A DNA stretch of 64,000 bases from Crocinitomicaceae bacterium (GCA_024643725.1 JAHEMJ010000013.1:77556-141555); one strand, 5' to 3'. Shown: positions 25,663 to 35,488, numbered from the stretch's first letter. Made by a program: numbers and translations. Notes: generated by a model not told the origin, from the sequence alone.

Positions 25663-27308
25663 TTCTCGCCCAATAAATTTTCAGCGTTTTGAATGGCCGC
25701 TTCCGTCACAACTTCACCACTCATTAATCGAGCAATTTCATGTGGACGCTCCTTTTGATCGATCACACGAACCGAAGTTTGCATCCGATTATTTCTAATT
25801 TCCTTGGATACAACCATGTGCTGTGCTGCCTTTGCCGCAACTTGTGGCAAATGAGAGATCGCCATTAATTGAACGGTTTTACCCATCTTAGAGAGCAATT
25901 GTCCCATTTTTAATGCAACATCCCCTGAAACCCCTGTATCAATCTCATCAAAGAAAATAGTCGGCAAAGACTGTTTCTCTGAAATCATTTGTTGTAAGGC
26001 AAGCATCAATCGAGAGAGTTCTCCCCCACTTGCCGCTTTTTCGATTGGCACGGCTTCGATTCCGAAATTGGCGGAAAATAAAAAGTCAACACCCGTACAT
26101 CCCGTTCGATTCAATTCACTTTGTTTACTTAAATCAAATTTCAAAGTCGTGTGTGGAAGTTTTAGATCTTTCAATCGTTCTTGGAGTCTTTCTAAAATAA
26201 CTGGTATGCGTTGACCTCGTTCTTCGTGTAAGAATTGTGCATCTTTCCAAAGCTCATTTTTCAACTGATCATAGGCTGCTCGCTTTTTGGTACAAGCATC
26301 CAACAATTCATCTAGGGAATTTAACTTACCTGACAATTGATCATACATGCGCTTTAAGTCATCCGCTGAACTTAAGCGATGCTTGTTCAGAATCTTATTA
26401 AAGGCATTCCATTTTTCCTGAAGTATCGATTTGTCTGACTCATTGACATCCAATTCGTCTATGGCATCATCCGCTTCTAAAGACATTTCCTTCAATTCAA
26501 GTAAGATTGAGTCCAAACGCTCTTTCATCGATTGAAGTAAAGGATCGTAACTCGCCTGTTTATCAATGGATGACTTTAGTCGATATAATTGCTCATAACT
26601 TCCATTTTCCGCTGTAACCTGGCTGATTTCGCCAAATACTTGAATAATTTGCGCTGCATTTTCCATGCGGCTCATGTCCATTTCTAGTTGACTAAAGTCC
26701 GTTGTCTCCAGAGAAAGCTCCTTTAGTTCATCCATGACAAACCGATCGTAATCTTCTGCCTGAACAGCGGCATGGTATTGTTCATCCAAGTCCTGAAGCT
26801 CTTTCCCAAGTGACTCAAATGTCATGTATTTTTTGGTGAAATCTCTCCGCTCGGAAAGCAATCCTGTTAGGACATCGATCAATTCCAGTTGAAAAGACTT
26901 TGATTTCAATTCCAGGGTATTGTATTGGGAATGGATTTGCACCAAACGCGAAGTCAACAATTTCAAGGTCTGCAAGGACACTGGCACATCATTAATGAAA
27001 GCCCGTGACTTTCCTTCCTTCGCGATTTCGCGTCGAATGATTGTTTGTGGATCGTAATCCAAATCGTTTTCCTCAAAAAAAGCAAGGTAAGAGTCATTTA
27101 AATGGAAAGTCGCCTCCACTATGGACTTTGGCGCATCAGGTCCAATGACTGAAAGTTCCGCACGTTCACCTAAAATTAACTGTAAAGCATGAAGTAAAAT
27201 GGATTTTCCAGAACCCGTTTCCCCTGTTAACACTGTATATCCAGCCTGGAAGTTTAATTCAACTTCGTCAATCAAGGCAAAATTGGAAATACGAAGGGAA
27301 GCTAACAT
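25659..27308 (-). CDS. recN: DNA repair protein RecN
   Basis: A 549-residue RecN, typical length. The SMC-like ATPase head has Walker A TGETGSGKSILLHALQLILG (residues 30-50), a central coiled coil (about 155-370) and the signature/Walker B region ASGGELSRLMLALQQM plus PTIFFDEIDTGVSG (about 425-465), then QLMAISHLPQVAA. It acts at double-strand breaks. It shares one base (TAATG) with the upstream DUF4835 gene. Confidence 0.96.
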   Translation of the reverse strand: MLASLRISNFALIDEVELNFQAGYTVLTGETGSGKSILLHALQLILGERAELSVIGPDAPKSIVEATFHLNDSYLAFFEENDLDYDPQTIIRREIAKEGKSRAFINDVPVSLQTLKLLTSRLVQIHSQYNTLELKSKSFQLELIDVLTGLLSERRDFTKKYMTFESLGKELQDLDEQYHAAVQAEDYDRFVMDELKELSLETTDFSQLEMDMSRMENAAQIIQVFGEISQVTAENGSYEQLYRLKSSIDKQASYDPLLQSMKERLDSILLELKEMSLEADDAIDELDVNESDKSILQEKWNAFNKILNKHRLSSADDLKRMYDQLSGKLNSLDELLDACTKKRAAYDQLKNELWKDAQFLHEERGQRIPVILERLQERLKDLKLPHTTLKFDLSKQSELNRTGCTGVDFLFSANFGIEAVPIEKAASGGELSRLMLALQQMISEKQSLPTIFFDEIDTGVSGDVALKMGQLLSKMGKTVQLMAISHLPQVAAKAAQHMVVSKEIRNNRMQTSVRVIDQKERPHEIARLMSGEVVTEAAIQNAENLLGEK

Positions 27309-28213
27309 TATTCTAGAATTGCCTGATAGCGTGCAGAGTTAGCGGAATCTAAACGTTTGAGTAACGCTACTAAATCTTGTTTTTCTTTTAACTCTGAATC
27401 CGAGAATACATTTTTGAACTCAGGGATTTTACAAAACAAGAAACTCAAAAGGTTGATGGAATTCGGACGAGAAGCGGCCAAAGGAGACAATTTGTTCAGC
27501 GCATCATACATGGCTTTTTTACCCGCAGCTTTATCCTCATATAATTTATCAATTCCTTTTCTATGATACATATACAAACACTCGCGCATTGGATCAAACA
27601 CCGGCTGCAACATGTTGTCAACTAAATAAAATCGGTTTCTTTTTCCGGGCTCCGAGGACTTCCATCCTGGTGCACCTCCAGCTTGTGCATTATTAACAAT
27701 CGCTTGCGCTTCAATGTAATATGGGGTTCCTCCTTTTAACGAAAAAGAGTCGTAGTCCAATCCAATAATAAAGTATGCATAAAATGCTAAAATAGATGTT
27801 AAGTTGTCACGGTATTGATTTTGCGCATACACCAAAACAGCGTTACGTGAAAAATTCACAGCGAAATTCTCATCTTCAAAATTGAACAAAACAGTATTGT
27901 AACTTGAATTGAAAGAAGGACGCGACGATTGAACTTGAATATATCCTTTATATGTCCCCGTCGAAGGAATTTCACGGATTTGAATTTGCATGTTGCATTT
28001 GATTCGCTCCTCCGTCTTGAACTTATCTTTCGTCCATTGGGTGTTATTCATCAAATCAAAAATGCTTTGTTCCATCTGTTTGATGATGTCTTTTTCCGCG
28101 GAGGACACTTCTACTTTAGCATCGACTAAAACGGAGACTTGACAATTCAACTCTTGTGCATTTAAACAAGCAGAAAAGATAGCCGTGAAGAAAAATAAAC
28201 TGAATGCCTTCAT
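27308..28213 (-). CDS. DUF4835 (PorD-type) exported protein
   Basis: A 301-residue exported protein with a signal peptide (MKAFSLFFFTAIFSACLNAQ) and the DUF4835 pattern: ELNCQVSVLVDAKVEVSS, YKGYIQVQSSRPSFNSSYNTVLFNFED, AYFIIGLDYDSFSLKGGTPYY and the C-terminal helical part. DUF4835 members are named PorD and are linked to the type IX secretion/gliding machinery. The place between coaBC and recN is the conserved Bacteroidota order. Genes on both sides overlap by one base. Confidence 0.85.
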   Translation of the reverse strand: MKAFSLFFFTAIFSACLNAQELNCQVSVLVDAKVEVSSAEKDIIKQMEQSIFDLMNNTQWTKDKFKTEERIKCNMQIQIREIPSTGTYKGYIQVQSSRPSFNSSYNTVLFNFEDENFAVNFSRNAVLVYAQNQYRDNLTSILAFYAYFIIGLDYDSFSLKGGTPYYIEAQAIVNNAQAGGAPGWKSSEPGKRNRFYLVDNMLQPVFDPMRECLYMYHRKGIDKLYEDKAAGKKAMYDALNKLSPLAASRPNSINLLSFLFCKIPEFKNVFSDSELKEKQDLVALLKRLDSANSARYQAILE

Positions 28214-29409
28214 TATTCAATAGTTAATACGACGGATAATATATCTAATGCCACTTCCTTCTTGGATTTCAAGGGAAAAACAAAGGACTTTTTATCCTTA
28301 TCGAAAATAGTAATTTTATTTGTTTCCGATTGAAATCCACTGACATCTTTTACGAATTCGTTGAGGACAATGAAATCCAATTTTTTACGGTCTAATTTAC
28401 TTAACGCATTTTCTTCCGCATTATTGGTTTCGAGTGCAAATCCAACAACAATTTGACGATTTTCACGGTTACTAGATGCCCATGATAAGATATCTGGATT
28501 TTTAACCAAATTTAAGGTCAAATGCTCCTCGTTCTTCTTGATTTTTTCATTTGCCACTATTTCTGGACGATAATCCGCTACTGCCGCACTAAAAATTCCA
28601 ACTTGGCAACGATTCCAATGCATTTGAACAGCGGACAACATTTCCTCTGCGGATTGAACGCGAATCAATTGCAGATTCGGATGAACCAATTCCATGGAAC
28701 TTGGTCCTGAAATTAGAATGACGGAGTGTCCAAGCGCTAAACTTGTCTTTGCTAATTCAAACCCCATTTTTCCGCTCGAGTGATTCCCGATAAAACGAAC
28801 GGGATCCATGGCTTCATGCGTTGGACCGGCGGTTATAAGTATGGTTTTAGATGGACCGTTCTTGTGTTCAATACGAAAAAAGTCCTGTAAGATCTCTGCT
28901 ATTTGAGCCGGCTCTTCCATGCGACCTTGCCCTTCTAATCCACTTGCTAGCTCGCCTTCCGTTGCTGGGATAATCTGAACTCCATCGCTAAGAAGTGTTT
29001 CCATGTTTCGCTTCACCGTTGGATGTTGGTACATGTCCAAATCCATAGCCGGCGCAATGATTGTTTTCGATTTCATGGAGAAATACGTCGCAAGCAACAA
29101 GTTGTCACAGATACCGGTGGACATTTTCGCCATGGTGTTCGCTGTACAAGGTGCAATAACGAGGACATCCGCCCACAAAGCCAATTCGACGTGATTCGTC
29201 CATTCACCAGTTTGCTTGTTCCAAAACTCAATGTGCACGGGATTTTCAGTCAAAGTTGAGACAACGAGAGGACTGATAAAATCAGAAGAGGCAGGAGTCA
29301 TGATTGCTCTGACTTCTGCCCCTTGTTTCTTTAATATTCGTATGAGGTAAGCAATTTTGTAAGCTGCAATACCTCCTGTTATTCCGAGAAGGATGCGCTT
29401 TCCTTGCAT
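28213..29409 (-). CDS. coaBC: Bifunctional phosphopantothenoylcysteine decarboxylase/phosphopantothenate-cysteine ligase
   Basis: A 398-residue CoaBC. The N-terminal flavoprotein CoaC domain (about residues 1-180) has GITGGIAAYK, the catalytic His in TNHVELALWAD and PAMDLDMYQHP. The CoaB domain (about 190-398) starts ITAGPTHEAMDPVRFIGNHSSGKMG and carries VKNPDIL. The enzyme performs two steps of coenzyme A synthesis from phosphopantothenate to phosphopantetheine. It overlaps both neighbours by one base. Confidence 0.97.
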   Translation of the reverse strand: MQGKRILLGITGGIAAYKIAYLIRILKKQGAEVRAIMTPASSDFISPLVVSTLTENPVHIEFWNKQTGEWTNHVELALWADVLVIAPCTANTMAKMSTGICDNLLLATYFSMKSKTIIAPAMDLDMYQHPTVKRNMETLLSDGVQIIPATEGELASGLEGQGRMEEPAQIAEILQDFFRIEHKNGPSKTILITAGPTHEAMDPVRFIGNHSSGKMGFELAKTSLALGHSVILISGPSSMELVHPNLQLIRVQSAEEMLSAVQMHWNRCQVGIFSAAVADYRPEIVANEKIKKNEEHLTLNLVKNPDILSWASSNRENRQIVVGFALETNNAEENALSKLDRKKLDFIVLNEFVKDVSGFQSETNKITIFDKDKKSFVFPLKSKKEVALDILSVVLTIE

Positions 29410-29732
29410 TACTGTTTTTCTTCTGGTTGACGCATATAGATTTTGTCATCCAACAATTCTTGTGTAGCAATTGCTGTTGGCTTTGGCATTTTCTCGTAAT
29501 GCTTAGAAATTTCAATTTGCTCACGATTTTCAAAAATCTCTTCCAAGTTGTCTGTAGAAGAAGCAAATTCTTGTAATTTTTGTGTCAATTCTTCTTTAAC
29601 TTCAGAAGAAATTTGGTTCGCACGCTTAGAAATAGCCACCAATGCTTGGTAGATGTTTCCTGTTTTTTCTTCCATACGAATGGTGTCACGCGTAATGGTT
29701 GATTTTTCTGCTGGTGTGTTTTTAGTACTCAT
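29409..29732 (-). CDS. rpoZ: RNA polymerase omega subunit-like protein
   Basis: A 107-residue protein with the RpoZ core TGNIYQALVAISKRANQISSEVKEELTQKL at about residues 24-53. The Bacteroidota type has little similarity outside this stretch. Omega supports assembly of RNA polymerase. The position directly upstream of coaBC and downstream of bamD supports the call. It begins three bases after the bamD stop. Confidence 0.85.
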   Translation of the reverse strand: MSTKNTPAEKSTITRDTIRMEEKTGNIYQALVAISKRANQISSEVKEELTQKLQEFASSTDNLEEIFENREQIEISKHYEKMPKPTAIATQELLDDKIYMRQPEEKQ

Positions 29733-29735
29733 AAT

Positions 29736-30530
29736 TCACTTTTCAGTTGTTTTTGCATTCAACTTATCGATTAACGAAGTTAGTTCCTTTGTATATTTCG
29801 AAGCTGGATAGCGAAGGGCAAAGTTACGGAATCTTTCGTTAGTTTGTTCGATTCGCTCTGATTTTTTGCTCTCAATACTATTGATGGTTAAAAAGTAGGA
29901 ATTTTTCACAATCAAATAATTGATTTCCTCAGCGTAATCTGATTGTCCGTGTCCTTCTAAAAAGATCTCCCCAGCTGTCACTGCCGCGCGATAATTCTCT
30001 GTTCGATTGTATAATTTCACCTGATCATACTGCTTGGTTTCCAATTTAAACTGCAAGTTATCGATGATGTGATTACACGAATCTAGAAGGTACGATTGTG
30101 GATATCGGTCAATGAATTGTTGCACATTATTGATGGCCAATTCCGTTTCTGTTTGATCCAAAGAATGTTCCGGTGAATTTTTTACGCTACACAAAGCGAC
30201 CATGAACAATACTTCTTCATTTTTGACACTGTACGGAAATCGCTGCATGTACGCACTAAAATAATATTGTGCCATATAGTAATCTTCAATTTGAAAATAA
30301 CTTTTTGCAAGGCGATAATACGAAAGCTCCCCTTCCGCACTCTTTGGAGAATGCTGGTAAATTTGCTCATACAACACAATGGCTTTTTCGTATTGTTTGC
30401 CATCATACAATTCGTTCGCGACATCGTATTTCTTCGCAAAATCATCCCCTTTCACAATTTTATTGTAATTGGAACAAGCTACCAGAAGGAGCATTGTTAA
30501 CGAAAGAAACATCGATTTAATTTTCATCAT
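29736..30530 (-). CDS. bamD: Outer membrane assembly lipoprotein BamD
   Basis: A 264-residue lipoprotein with lipobox LLVAC near residue 17. Five TPR-like repeats follow, e.g. YDGKQYEKAIVLYEQIYQHSPKS, AKSYFQIEDYYMAQYYFSAYMQRFP and YPASKYTKELTSLIDKL. BamD assists folding and insertion of outer-membrane proteins with BamA. The frame extends to 30593, but the ATG at 30530 overlaps the upstream stop as ATGA and gives a clean signal sequence. Confidence 0.93.
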   Translation of the reverse strand: MMKIKSMFLSLTMLLLVACSNYNKIVKGDDFAKKYDVANELYDGKQYEKAIVLYEQIYQHSPKSAEGELSYYRLAKSYFQIEDYYMAQYYFSAYMQRFPYSVKNEEVLFMVALCSVKNSPEHSLDQTETELAINNVQQFIDRYPQSYLLDSCNHIIDNLQFKLETKQYDQVKLYNRTENYRAAVTAGEIFLEGHGQSDYAEEINYLIVKNSYFLTINSIESKKSERIEQTNERFRNFALRYPASKYTKELTSLIDKLNAKTTEK

Positions 30531-31495
30531 TTCACTCTTAAACTTCTTCCTACTTGAAGAACGGTTGTAGGTTTGATGCCATTCAACGAACAAATTTTTG
30601 AAACGGTTGTTCGGTTTCTGTCAGCAATTTCCGTCAAGGTATCTCCCGGACGAACTTGATAGTATCTTACTTGAGGTGTTCGAACCACCACAGGCGGTGG
30701 AGTAACAGCAGTCGGTGTTTCAGCCGGATGCTCCTCATAGTAATCGGTTGGTTTGGCACCTGGACGGAATAATCCTTTGTGCACAAACAAATTCTCGTTT
30801 TTTAAAAATCGTTTATCGAAATCAATGATCTCTTCTGGATTCATCGGCGCATCGTAGAAACGAATTTCAAAGTGTAAATGCGGTCCGAAAGAACGTCCAG
30901 TATTTCCACCCAATCCAATTGGATCTCCCGCTTTCACTTCTTGATCTGGATAAACCAAAAATTTACTCAAATGGGCATGAAACGTTTCAAGTCCATTGTA
31001 GTGACGCAAAATCACCAAATTCCCAAAACCTCCATCGTTGTATTTCGCATAGCGCACTTTTCCTGACCAAGTCGCATATACCGTATCCCCCACATTCAAT
31101 CCAATATCGATTCCATTGTGATACCTTCCACTTCGATAGCCATAACGGGAAGTCACGATTCCTTTTGTTGGCATGGAAAATCCATCGTTGACTTCGTCAT
31201 TCACACACAGCCAAATCGTATCTTTCAATTTAGATAAATCGTTGCGACTGGTAAAACACACTTCATTATTCCAGGACAAGGTATATGGAACATCTTGTTC
31301 CTGAGTCATGATTTGATGAATGCGCGCATTCATAATTCCATCAAACTTAAAGGGATTGTACAGTGCCCAAGTTTTATTGGAATAAATAATCACTTTTCCG
31401 ACCTCTGTATCTACCGTATCTAGTGCGCGTTGCCCAAATACAGGTGTAGCTACACAAGCAAGGAAAAATAAGATATGTAAAAACGTTCGGGTCAA
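30527..31495 (-). CDS. M23 family metallopeptidase with LysM domain
   Basis: A 322-residue exported peptidoglycan hydrolase. After a signal peptide (ends VFGQ), the M23 endopeptidase domain (about residues 110-220) contains the zinc ligands in HNGIDIGLNVGD, FHAHLS and GPHLHFEIRF. A proline-rich linker and a C-terminal LysM domain (YYQVRPGDTLTEIADRNR, about 278-322) bind peptidoglycan. It may cut cell-wall cross-links in the periplasm, with BamD upstream in the transcript order by four bases overlap. Confidence 0.94.
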   Translation of the reverse strand: MTRTFLHILFFLACVATPVFGQRALDTVDTEVGKVIIYSNKTWALYNPFKFDGIMNARIHQIMTQEQDVPYTLSWNNEVCFTSRNDLSKLKDTIWLCVNDEVNDGFSMPTKGIVTSRYGYRSGRYHNGIDIGLNVGDTVYATWSGKVRYAKYNDGGFGNLVILRHYNGLETFHAHLSKFLVYPDQEVKAGDPIGLGGNTGRSFGPHLHFEIRFYDAPMNPEEIIDFDKRFLKNENLFVHKGLFRPGAKPTDYYEEHPAETPTAVTPPPVVVRTPQVRYYQVRPGDTLTEIADRNRTTVSKICSLNGIKPTTVLQVGRSLRVK

Positions 31496-31533
31496 TTTCT
31501 AAAAATAAGGATTTCAAAGATAGTGAATTCCTT

Positions 31534-32412
31534 TTACATGGCCCGAATATCCATGATTTCAATGTTGTAGAATACTTGTTCGTTTGGCTTCACCAAGTCC
31601 GCATATCCACGCGAACCATAGGCTTGAGGCGCGTCTAGAATGATATAATAGCGCTCTCCTTTCTTCGCATTTCTCATGATTTTTCGCAATCCCGGAACAA
31701 TGGTTTTTTGTCCAGGCGTATATTTCAATGGATAATTCCCCAATCGTGTATTCATTACGGACGATTTTGTTTCGGTCGAAACCATGGCATGGAAGGAAAG
31801 CTCTTTGGATGGATCAGCAGCTAAAGTCGCTCCTACTCCATCTTTGATTTTCCAGGAAGTCACACCATCCTCGTGAATGCTTGGAGTAACAAGTGCAACG
31901 ACCTTTACATAGAGCCAAATAGGTGAATTTGCAGGAATAACCCCTTTGATTTCTTTTGACCCTAATGCTAATGCCGAAGGAATTTCAACCTTCACAAAAT
32001 CCCCTGGCGTCAATTGTTGAAAGGCAATATCCCAACCCGGAGTTTGCATGTTATAACCAATAACAAAAGGAATAAATGGCATATTGACACGATTGTTTCC
32101 ATCAATGATTTTTCCATCTGGCAAAGCTAAACGGTAATCAATCAAGGCCATTTCACCTTTTTTCAATTTCCGTCCCTTTCCTTTTAAAATCCACTTGATG
32201 ACCAATCCATTTTCCATCGATAACACATCGGCTACTTTGCCTTTTTCGAACGTTTTGAGGTTGTCCTTTGTGGACTGGAACTCTTTTTCCACTTCTTCCT
32301 TCTTTTGCAAAGGTTTTTGAATGGATTTTTTTCCAGTATCCTTTTTCGTTGCGGTAGTCGTTTGACATGCAACCAAAGAAAGTGTCAATAAACAAATAAG
32401 AAATCTTGTCAT
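31534..32412 (-). CDS. Lipoprotein with two FKBP-type prolyl isomerase domains
   Basis: A 292-residue lipoprotein (lipobox SLVAC near residue 16). After a lysine-rich linker there are two FKBP folds: about residues 75-175 (GEMALIDYRLALPDGKI, TPGDFVKVEIPSALALGSKE, GVIPANSPIWLYVKVV) and about 195-290 (HAMVSTETKSSVMN, PGLRKIMRNAKKGERYYIILD, PQAYGSRG). It would catalyse proline isomerisation in the periplasm. The stop/start overlap (one base) with the GldI-like gene indicates one operon. Confidence 0.9.
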   Translation of the reverse strand: MTRFLICLLTLSLVACQTTTATKKDTGKKSIQKPLQKKEEVEKEFQSTKDNLKTFEKGKVADVLSMENGLVIKWILKGKGRKLKKGEMALIDYRLALPDGKIIDGNNRVNMPFIPFVIGYNMQTPGWDIAFQQLTPGDFVKVEIPSALALGSKEIKGVIPANSPIWLYVKVVALVTPSIHEDGVTSWKIKDGVGATLAADPSKELSFHAMVSTETKSSVMNTRLGNYPLKYTPGQKTIVPGLRKIMRNAKKGERYYIILDAPQAYGSRGYADLVKPNEQVFYNIEIMDIRAM

Positions 32413-32936
32413 TATTTTAAGTCAATTAATTGAAGATCAATATACAATACGCTTTGTGGTGGGATTTTCATGCGGTCCCCTAAAAGTCCGTGTCCTAAAT
32501 AGCTTGGAAGGATTAATTTGGCTTTATCCCCTTTCATCATGAGTTGCAAAGCTTCATGAATACCCGATTCTTTTTCACTTTTAGCAATCACCACGCGTTC
32601 GATTTCATCTTTTGCTGTTTCGTAACAAACGCGTCCGTCTAACAATTCAATTTTCACACGAATCATCGCTTCCTGTCCTACTTTCGCAAGGCCTGGACCA
32701 ATTCCATGAAAGTAACGCATGAAACGCAAACCGGATTCACTGACGATGGAATCCATTTTTAACTCACGGTGATGTGCTAAAAAAAGCTTGATTTTAATCT
32801 CTTCACGCGCATTTAATTCTTGATTAAAGTCCACCGAATGTGCCGTCCCCCACGTTTTCGCCGCCTTGTCTTTTGTTTTCTCCGCGCGACAAGCAAACAG
32901 AATCAGCACCAAGAAAATAAAGGCAAATCGAATCAT
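32412..32936 (-). CDS. gldI: GldI-like FKBP prolyl isomerase lipoprotein
   Basis: A 174-residue lipoprotein (lipobox LILFAC near residue 16) with one FKBP domain (about 75-174): GQEAMIRVKIELLDGR, then LQLMMKGDKAKLILPSYLGHG and the end SVLYIDLQLI. GldI is a prolyl isomerase lipoprotein required for gliding in Flavobacterium johnsoniae. The assignment rests on length, lipobox and the conserved neighbours: an NrnA-type DHH gene upstream (four-base overlap) and a second FKBP lipoprotein downstream. Whether this organism glides is not shown. Confidence 0.8.
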   Translation of the reverse strand: MIRFAFIFLVLILFACRAEKTKDKAAKTWGTAHSVDFNQELNAREEIKIKLFLAHHRELKMDSIVSESGLRFMRYFHGIGPGLAKVGQEAMIRVKIELLDGRVCYETAKDEIERVVIAKSEKESGIHEALQLMMKGDKAKLILPSYLGHGLLGDRMKIPPQSVLYIDLQLIDLK

Positions 32937-33922
32937 TTCGTTTGTGTTAACTCTCCTACTAACGAACGGAAGCGGTCAATTGTTACACTTAAGGAATCAT
33001 TTGAAAATCCACCTGCCGCATATTGGTGTCCACCACCCATAAAGTGTTTGGAAGAAAACTCGTTCACAAAATACTTCCCTTTGGAACGGAAGGAAATTTT
33101 AATTCCATCCTCATGCTCCACAAAAAAGGCCGCAATGGAGATTCCTTCAATGGACAATATCACATTTACGAGTCCTTCTGTATCTCCTTTTTGGTAATCA
33201 AAGCGACGTAATTCGTCTAATGATAAACTGATTAATCCAATCGGTAATCCTGGAAAAAGCTCGAGTTTTTCAGCAATGGCATATCCACGTAATTGCAAAC
33301 GAGAAACGGTATTGACATCGTAAATAGCTTCGTGAATGTTCACATGGTTAACCCCGATTTTCAACAAATACGCGAGCACTTCATGTGTTTTAGCCGTTAC
33401 GGAAGGAAAACGAAAAGACCCTGTATCGGTTAACATACCGAGATAGATGCCATTTCCAACGGCTTCGTCAACCAGTGGCAACATACCCATTTCATCGATG
33501 CATTCAAAAATGAGTTGCGCAGTAGAACACACTTCTGGACGAGAAACCGTTATTTGGCAGAAGTCCTGTGGATGTGGATGATGATCAATCATCACTTTTG
33601 TTGATGGAAAATCCAACACAAATGACTCCATGTCCTTCCCTACTCGACTCGCACCATTGTAATCCAAACAGTACAGCGTGTCAAACGACGAAGCATCTAG
33701 CGTGAATCCTTGATCAAAAATGGAATATTCGACATCTTTCAGAAAAGGCAACAAAAAATCTGCTGGACGATCTGGAATTAAAACATGTGCTTTTTTGCCC
33801 ATGTTTTTAAAAAAGAAATACCATGAAACAACACTCCCAATGGCATCGCCATCGGGAGATTTATGTGTGGTGATTAAAACCTGTTGGCTATTATCAATAT
33901 GTAAGCGTAGTGCATTTATCAT
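32933..33922 (-). CDS. nrnA: DHH family phosphoesterase (NrnA-like)
   Basis: A 329-residue DHH/DHHA1 phosphoesterase. The motifs are THKSPDGDAIGS (residues 19-30), CLDYNGASRVG (about 87), MIDHHPHPQD (about 112) and, in the DHHA1 part, FMGGGHQYAAGGFS (about 295). NrnA enzymes degrade short oligoribonucleotides (nanoRNA) and dephosphorylate pAp. It heads the gldI operon. The ATG follows a TAACTTTG box by 4 bases. Confidence 0.94.
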   Translation of the reverse strand: MINALRLHIDNSQQVLITTHKSPDGDAIGSVVSWYFFFKNMGKKAHVLIPDRPADFLLPFLKDVEYSIFDQGFTLDASSFDTLYCLDYNGASRVGKDMESFVLDFPSTKVMIDHHPHPQDFCQITVSRPEVCSTAQLIFECIDEMGMLPLVDEAVGNGIYLGMLTDTGSFRFPSVTAKTHEVLAYLLKIGVNHVNIHEAIYDVNTVSRLQLRGYAIAEKLELFPGLPIGLISLSLDELRRFDYQKGDTEGLVNVILSIEGISIAAFFVEHEDGIKISFRSKGKYFVNEFSSKHFMGGGHQYAAGGFSNDSLSVTIDRFRSLVGELTQTK

Positions 33923-33926
33923 GCAA

Positions 33927-33934
33927 CAAAGTTA
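33927..33934 (-). promoter_or_regulatory. Promoter -7 box (TAacTTTG) 4 nt before the nrnA ATG
   Basis: TAACTTTG-TTGC-ATG on the minus strand, predicting a leaderless transcript for the nrnA-gldI unit. No TTG was found at the expected distance. Confidence 0.5.
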
Positions 33935-35488
33935 ATTGTTCTGCTGCATGTGTTCAGCTTCTTCTTTATCTTCTTGAAATAATTTTGGTAAATCTTTCTT
34001 TCCTTGAAGGTTATCCATCAAATCTTCCAATTGAGAAATGGATAAATTTTTCGCAATGATTTTCTTGTCTTTGTCCAACACGAAAATTCTTGGCGTGGAA
34101 TACAAGTCATATGTCGTTTGGAAATTCAGGGACTCCAATGTCGTTGGTTTCCCTTTCTCTCCGGCATATACAGGCACCAATTTCTCCGGTGTTGCTTTTG
34201 CAATTTCGTAGATACTATTCGTTACAGCGACATTGATGAACGGTAAATGGTTTTCGCGGATGTATTTTTTCCAAGATTCAAAATCCTTCCCAATTCCTTT
34301 TCCAACAGCATATACTTCAATGTTGCGGTTTTTGAACTTCTCGTTATACAGGGTCACCAATTTTGGTGTCACTTTTTTACAATGTCCACATTCCGGATCC
34401 CAGAAATACAAGATTGTGTATTCCGATTTTAGTGAGTAGAAGTCCAACCATTTCGTATCCGATGTATCACGAAGGATTAAGTTATAAGGTTTTGCTCCGA
34501 CAACTAAGTTCAATTTCCATTTTAAGTCCTTGCAAAGTTCTTCGAATTTATCCTCAGCCACCCATGTTGCAGGAGATTTGCCAGTTGTAGGATCGGTTGT
34601 GCAGAAATAACGGTTTAGCATGTACAAATAAACCTTGTCCATTCCCATGATTTGGCTTTTACCGAAAGTAGAAGCAATCCAGCCCACACTGTATTCAAAC
34701 ATTTTTGATTTTGGATTTAATCCATCACAGAATTTGAATGCATACTTAATGATCGTATCCCAATGTTGGATCATCATGTTTTTACCAAAATAGAACTCCA
34801 ACTTGTTGTGAAAAATAGGATTGTTTACCAAAGCATCTGTTTTCAGGTCAACGTTATCCCAATAGTGCTCGAAGTAATATTTATAACGGAAATTGGAATC
34901 AATGATTTCACCTTTTTCGTTTTTAGGTGATTCAGGAACGAATACATCAATGGACATTTTAACGATTTTCCCCACCAACATATCCGGATGTTTCGCCACG
35001 ATATCTTTTTGATAGTCATCTACTTCTTTATTCAACGCATCAATGGACGCGCCCAAGGTTTTGTATTCTGGATCTGTATCCTTCAACTTTGCACGTTGTT
35101 CCGCCAATTTATTTGCTTCTCCTTTTTTCGAACTGATGTACTTCACATATGGAATGAAGATTTTGTTCTCTTCTGATTTTTTAATCACCAGATTCCCCAT
35201 GAAATCTGGTCCTTTCGTTTCCAAGTACACTTCTTCATTGTTGTAAACAAACTCAAAGTACTTTTGTCCAGGCAACAATAATCCGACGATTCCCGGCTTT
35301 TGTTTTTTTCCATCGAACACCACATCTCCATTTTTCATTTCAGCGGTATCCGCGTAATTCAAACGTGAACCGAAATACTTAATCAAAAATACAGTGGTGT
35401 CTTTTTGACCTTCCACTTTCAAGTGGATTTTCTGTGCGTAAGTCATTGACGCACATGCCAAAAACAAAAAGGTTAGAATATTTTTCAT
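33932..35488 (-). CDS. Exported thioredoxin-like protein with DUF5106-type domain
   Basis: A 518-residue exported protein. A signal peptide (ends TYAQ) is followed by a DUF4369-like beta domain (about residues 20-110), a DUF5106-type helical domain (about 140-340) and a C-terminal thioredoxin fold (about 345-500) with the redox motif WDPECGHCKKVTP. The CxxC is in the resolving position typical of TlpA/AhpC-like thiol-disulphide proteins, so it probably acts on periplasmic thiols. It is a single gene, sharing a few bases with the nrnA upstream region. Confidence 0.88.
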   Translation of the reverse strand: MKNILTFLFLACASMTYAQKIHLKVEGQKDTTVFLIKYFGSRLNYADTAEMKNGDVVFDGKKQKPGIVGLLLPGQKYFEFVYNNEEVYLETKGPDFMGNLVIKKSEENKIFIPYVKYISSKKGEANKLAEQRAKLKDTDPEYKTLGASIDALNKEVDDYQKDIVAKHPDMLVGKIVKMSIDVFVPESPKNEKGEIIDSNFRYKYYFEHYWDNVDLKTDALVNNPIFHNKLEFYFGKNMMIQHWDTIIKYAFKFCDGLNPKSKMFEYSVGWIASTFGKSQIMGMDKVYLYMLNRYFCTTDPTTGKSPATWVAEDKFEELCKDLKWKLNLVVGAKPYNLILRDTSDTKWLDFYSLKSEYTILYFWDPECGHCKKVTPKLVTLYNEKFKNRNIEVYAVGKGIGKDFESWKKYIRENHLPFINVAVTNSIYEIAKATPEKLVPVYAGEKGKPTTLESLNFQTTYDLYSTPRIFVLDKDKKIIAKNLSISQLEDLMDNLQGKKDLPKLFQEDKEEAEHMQQNN

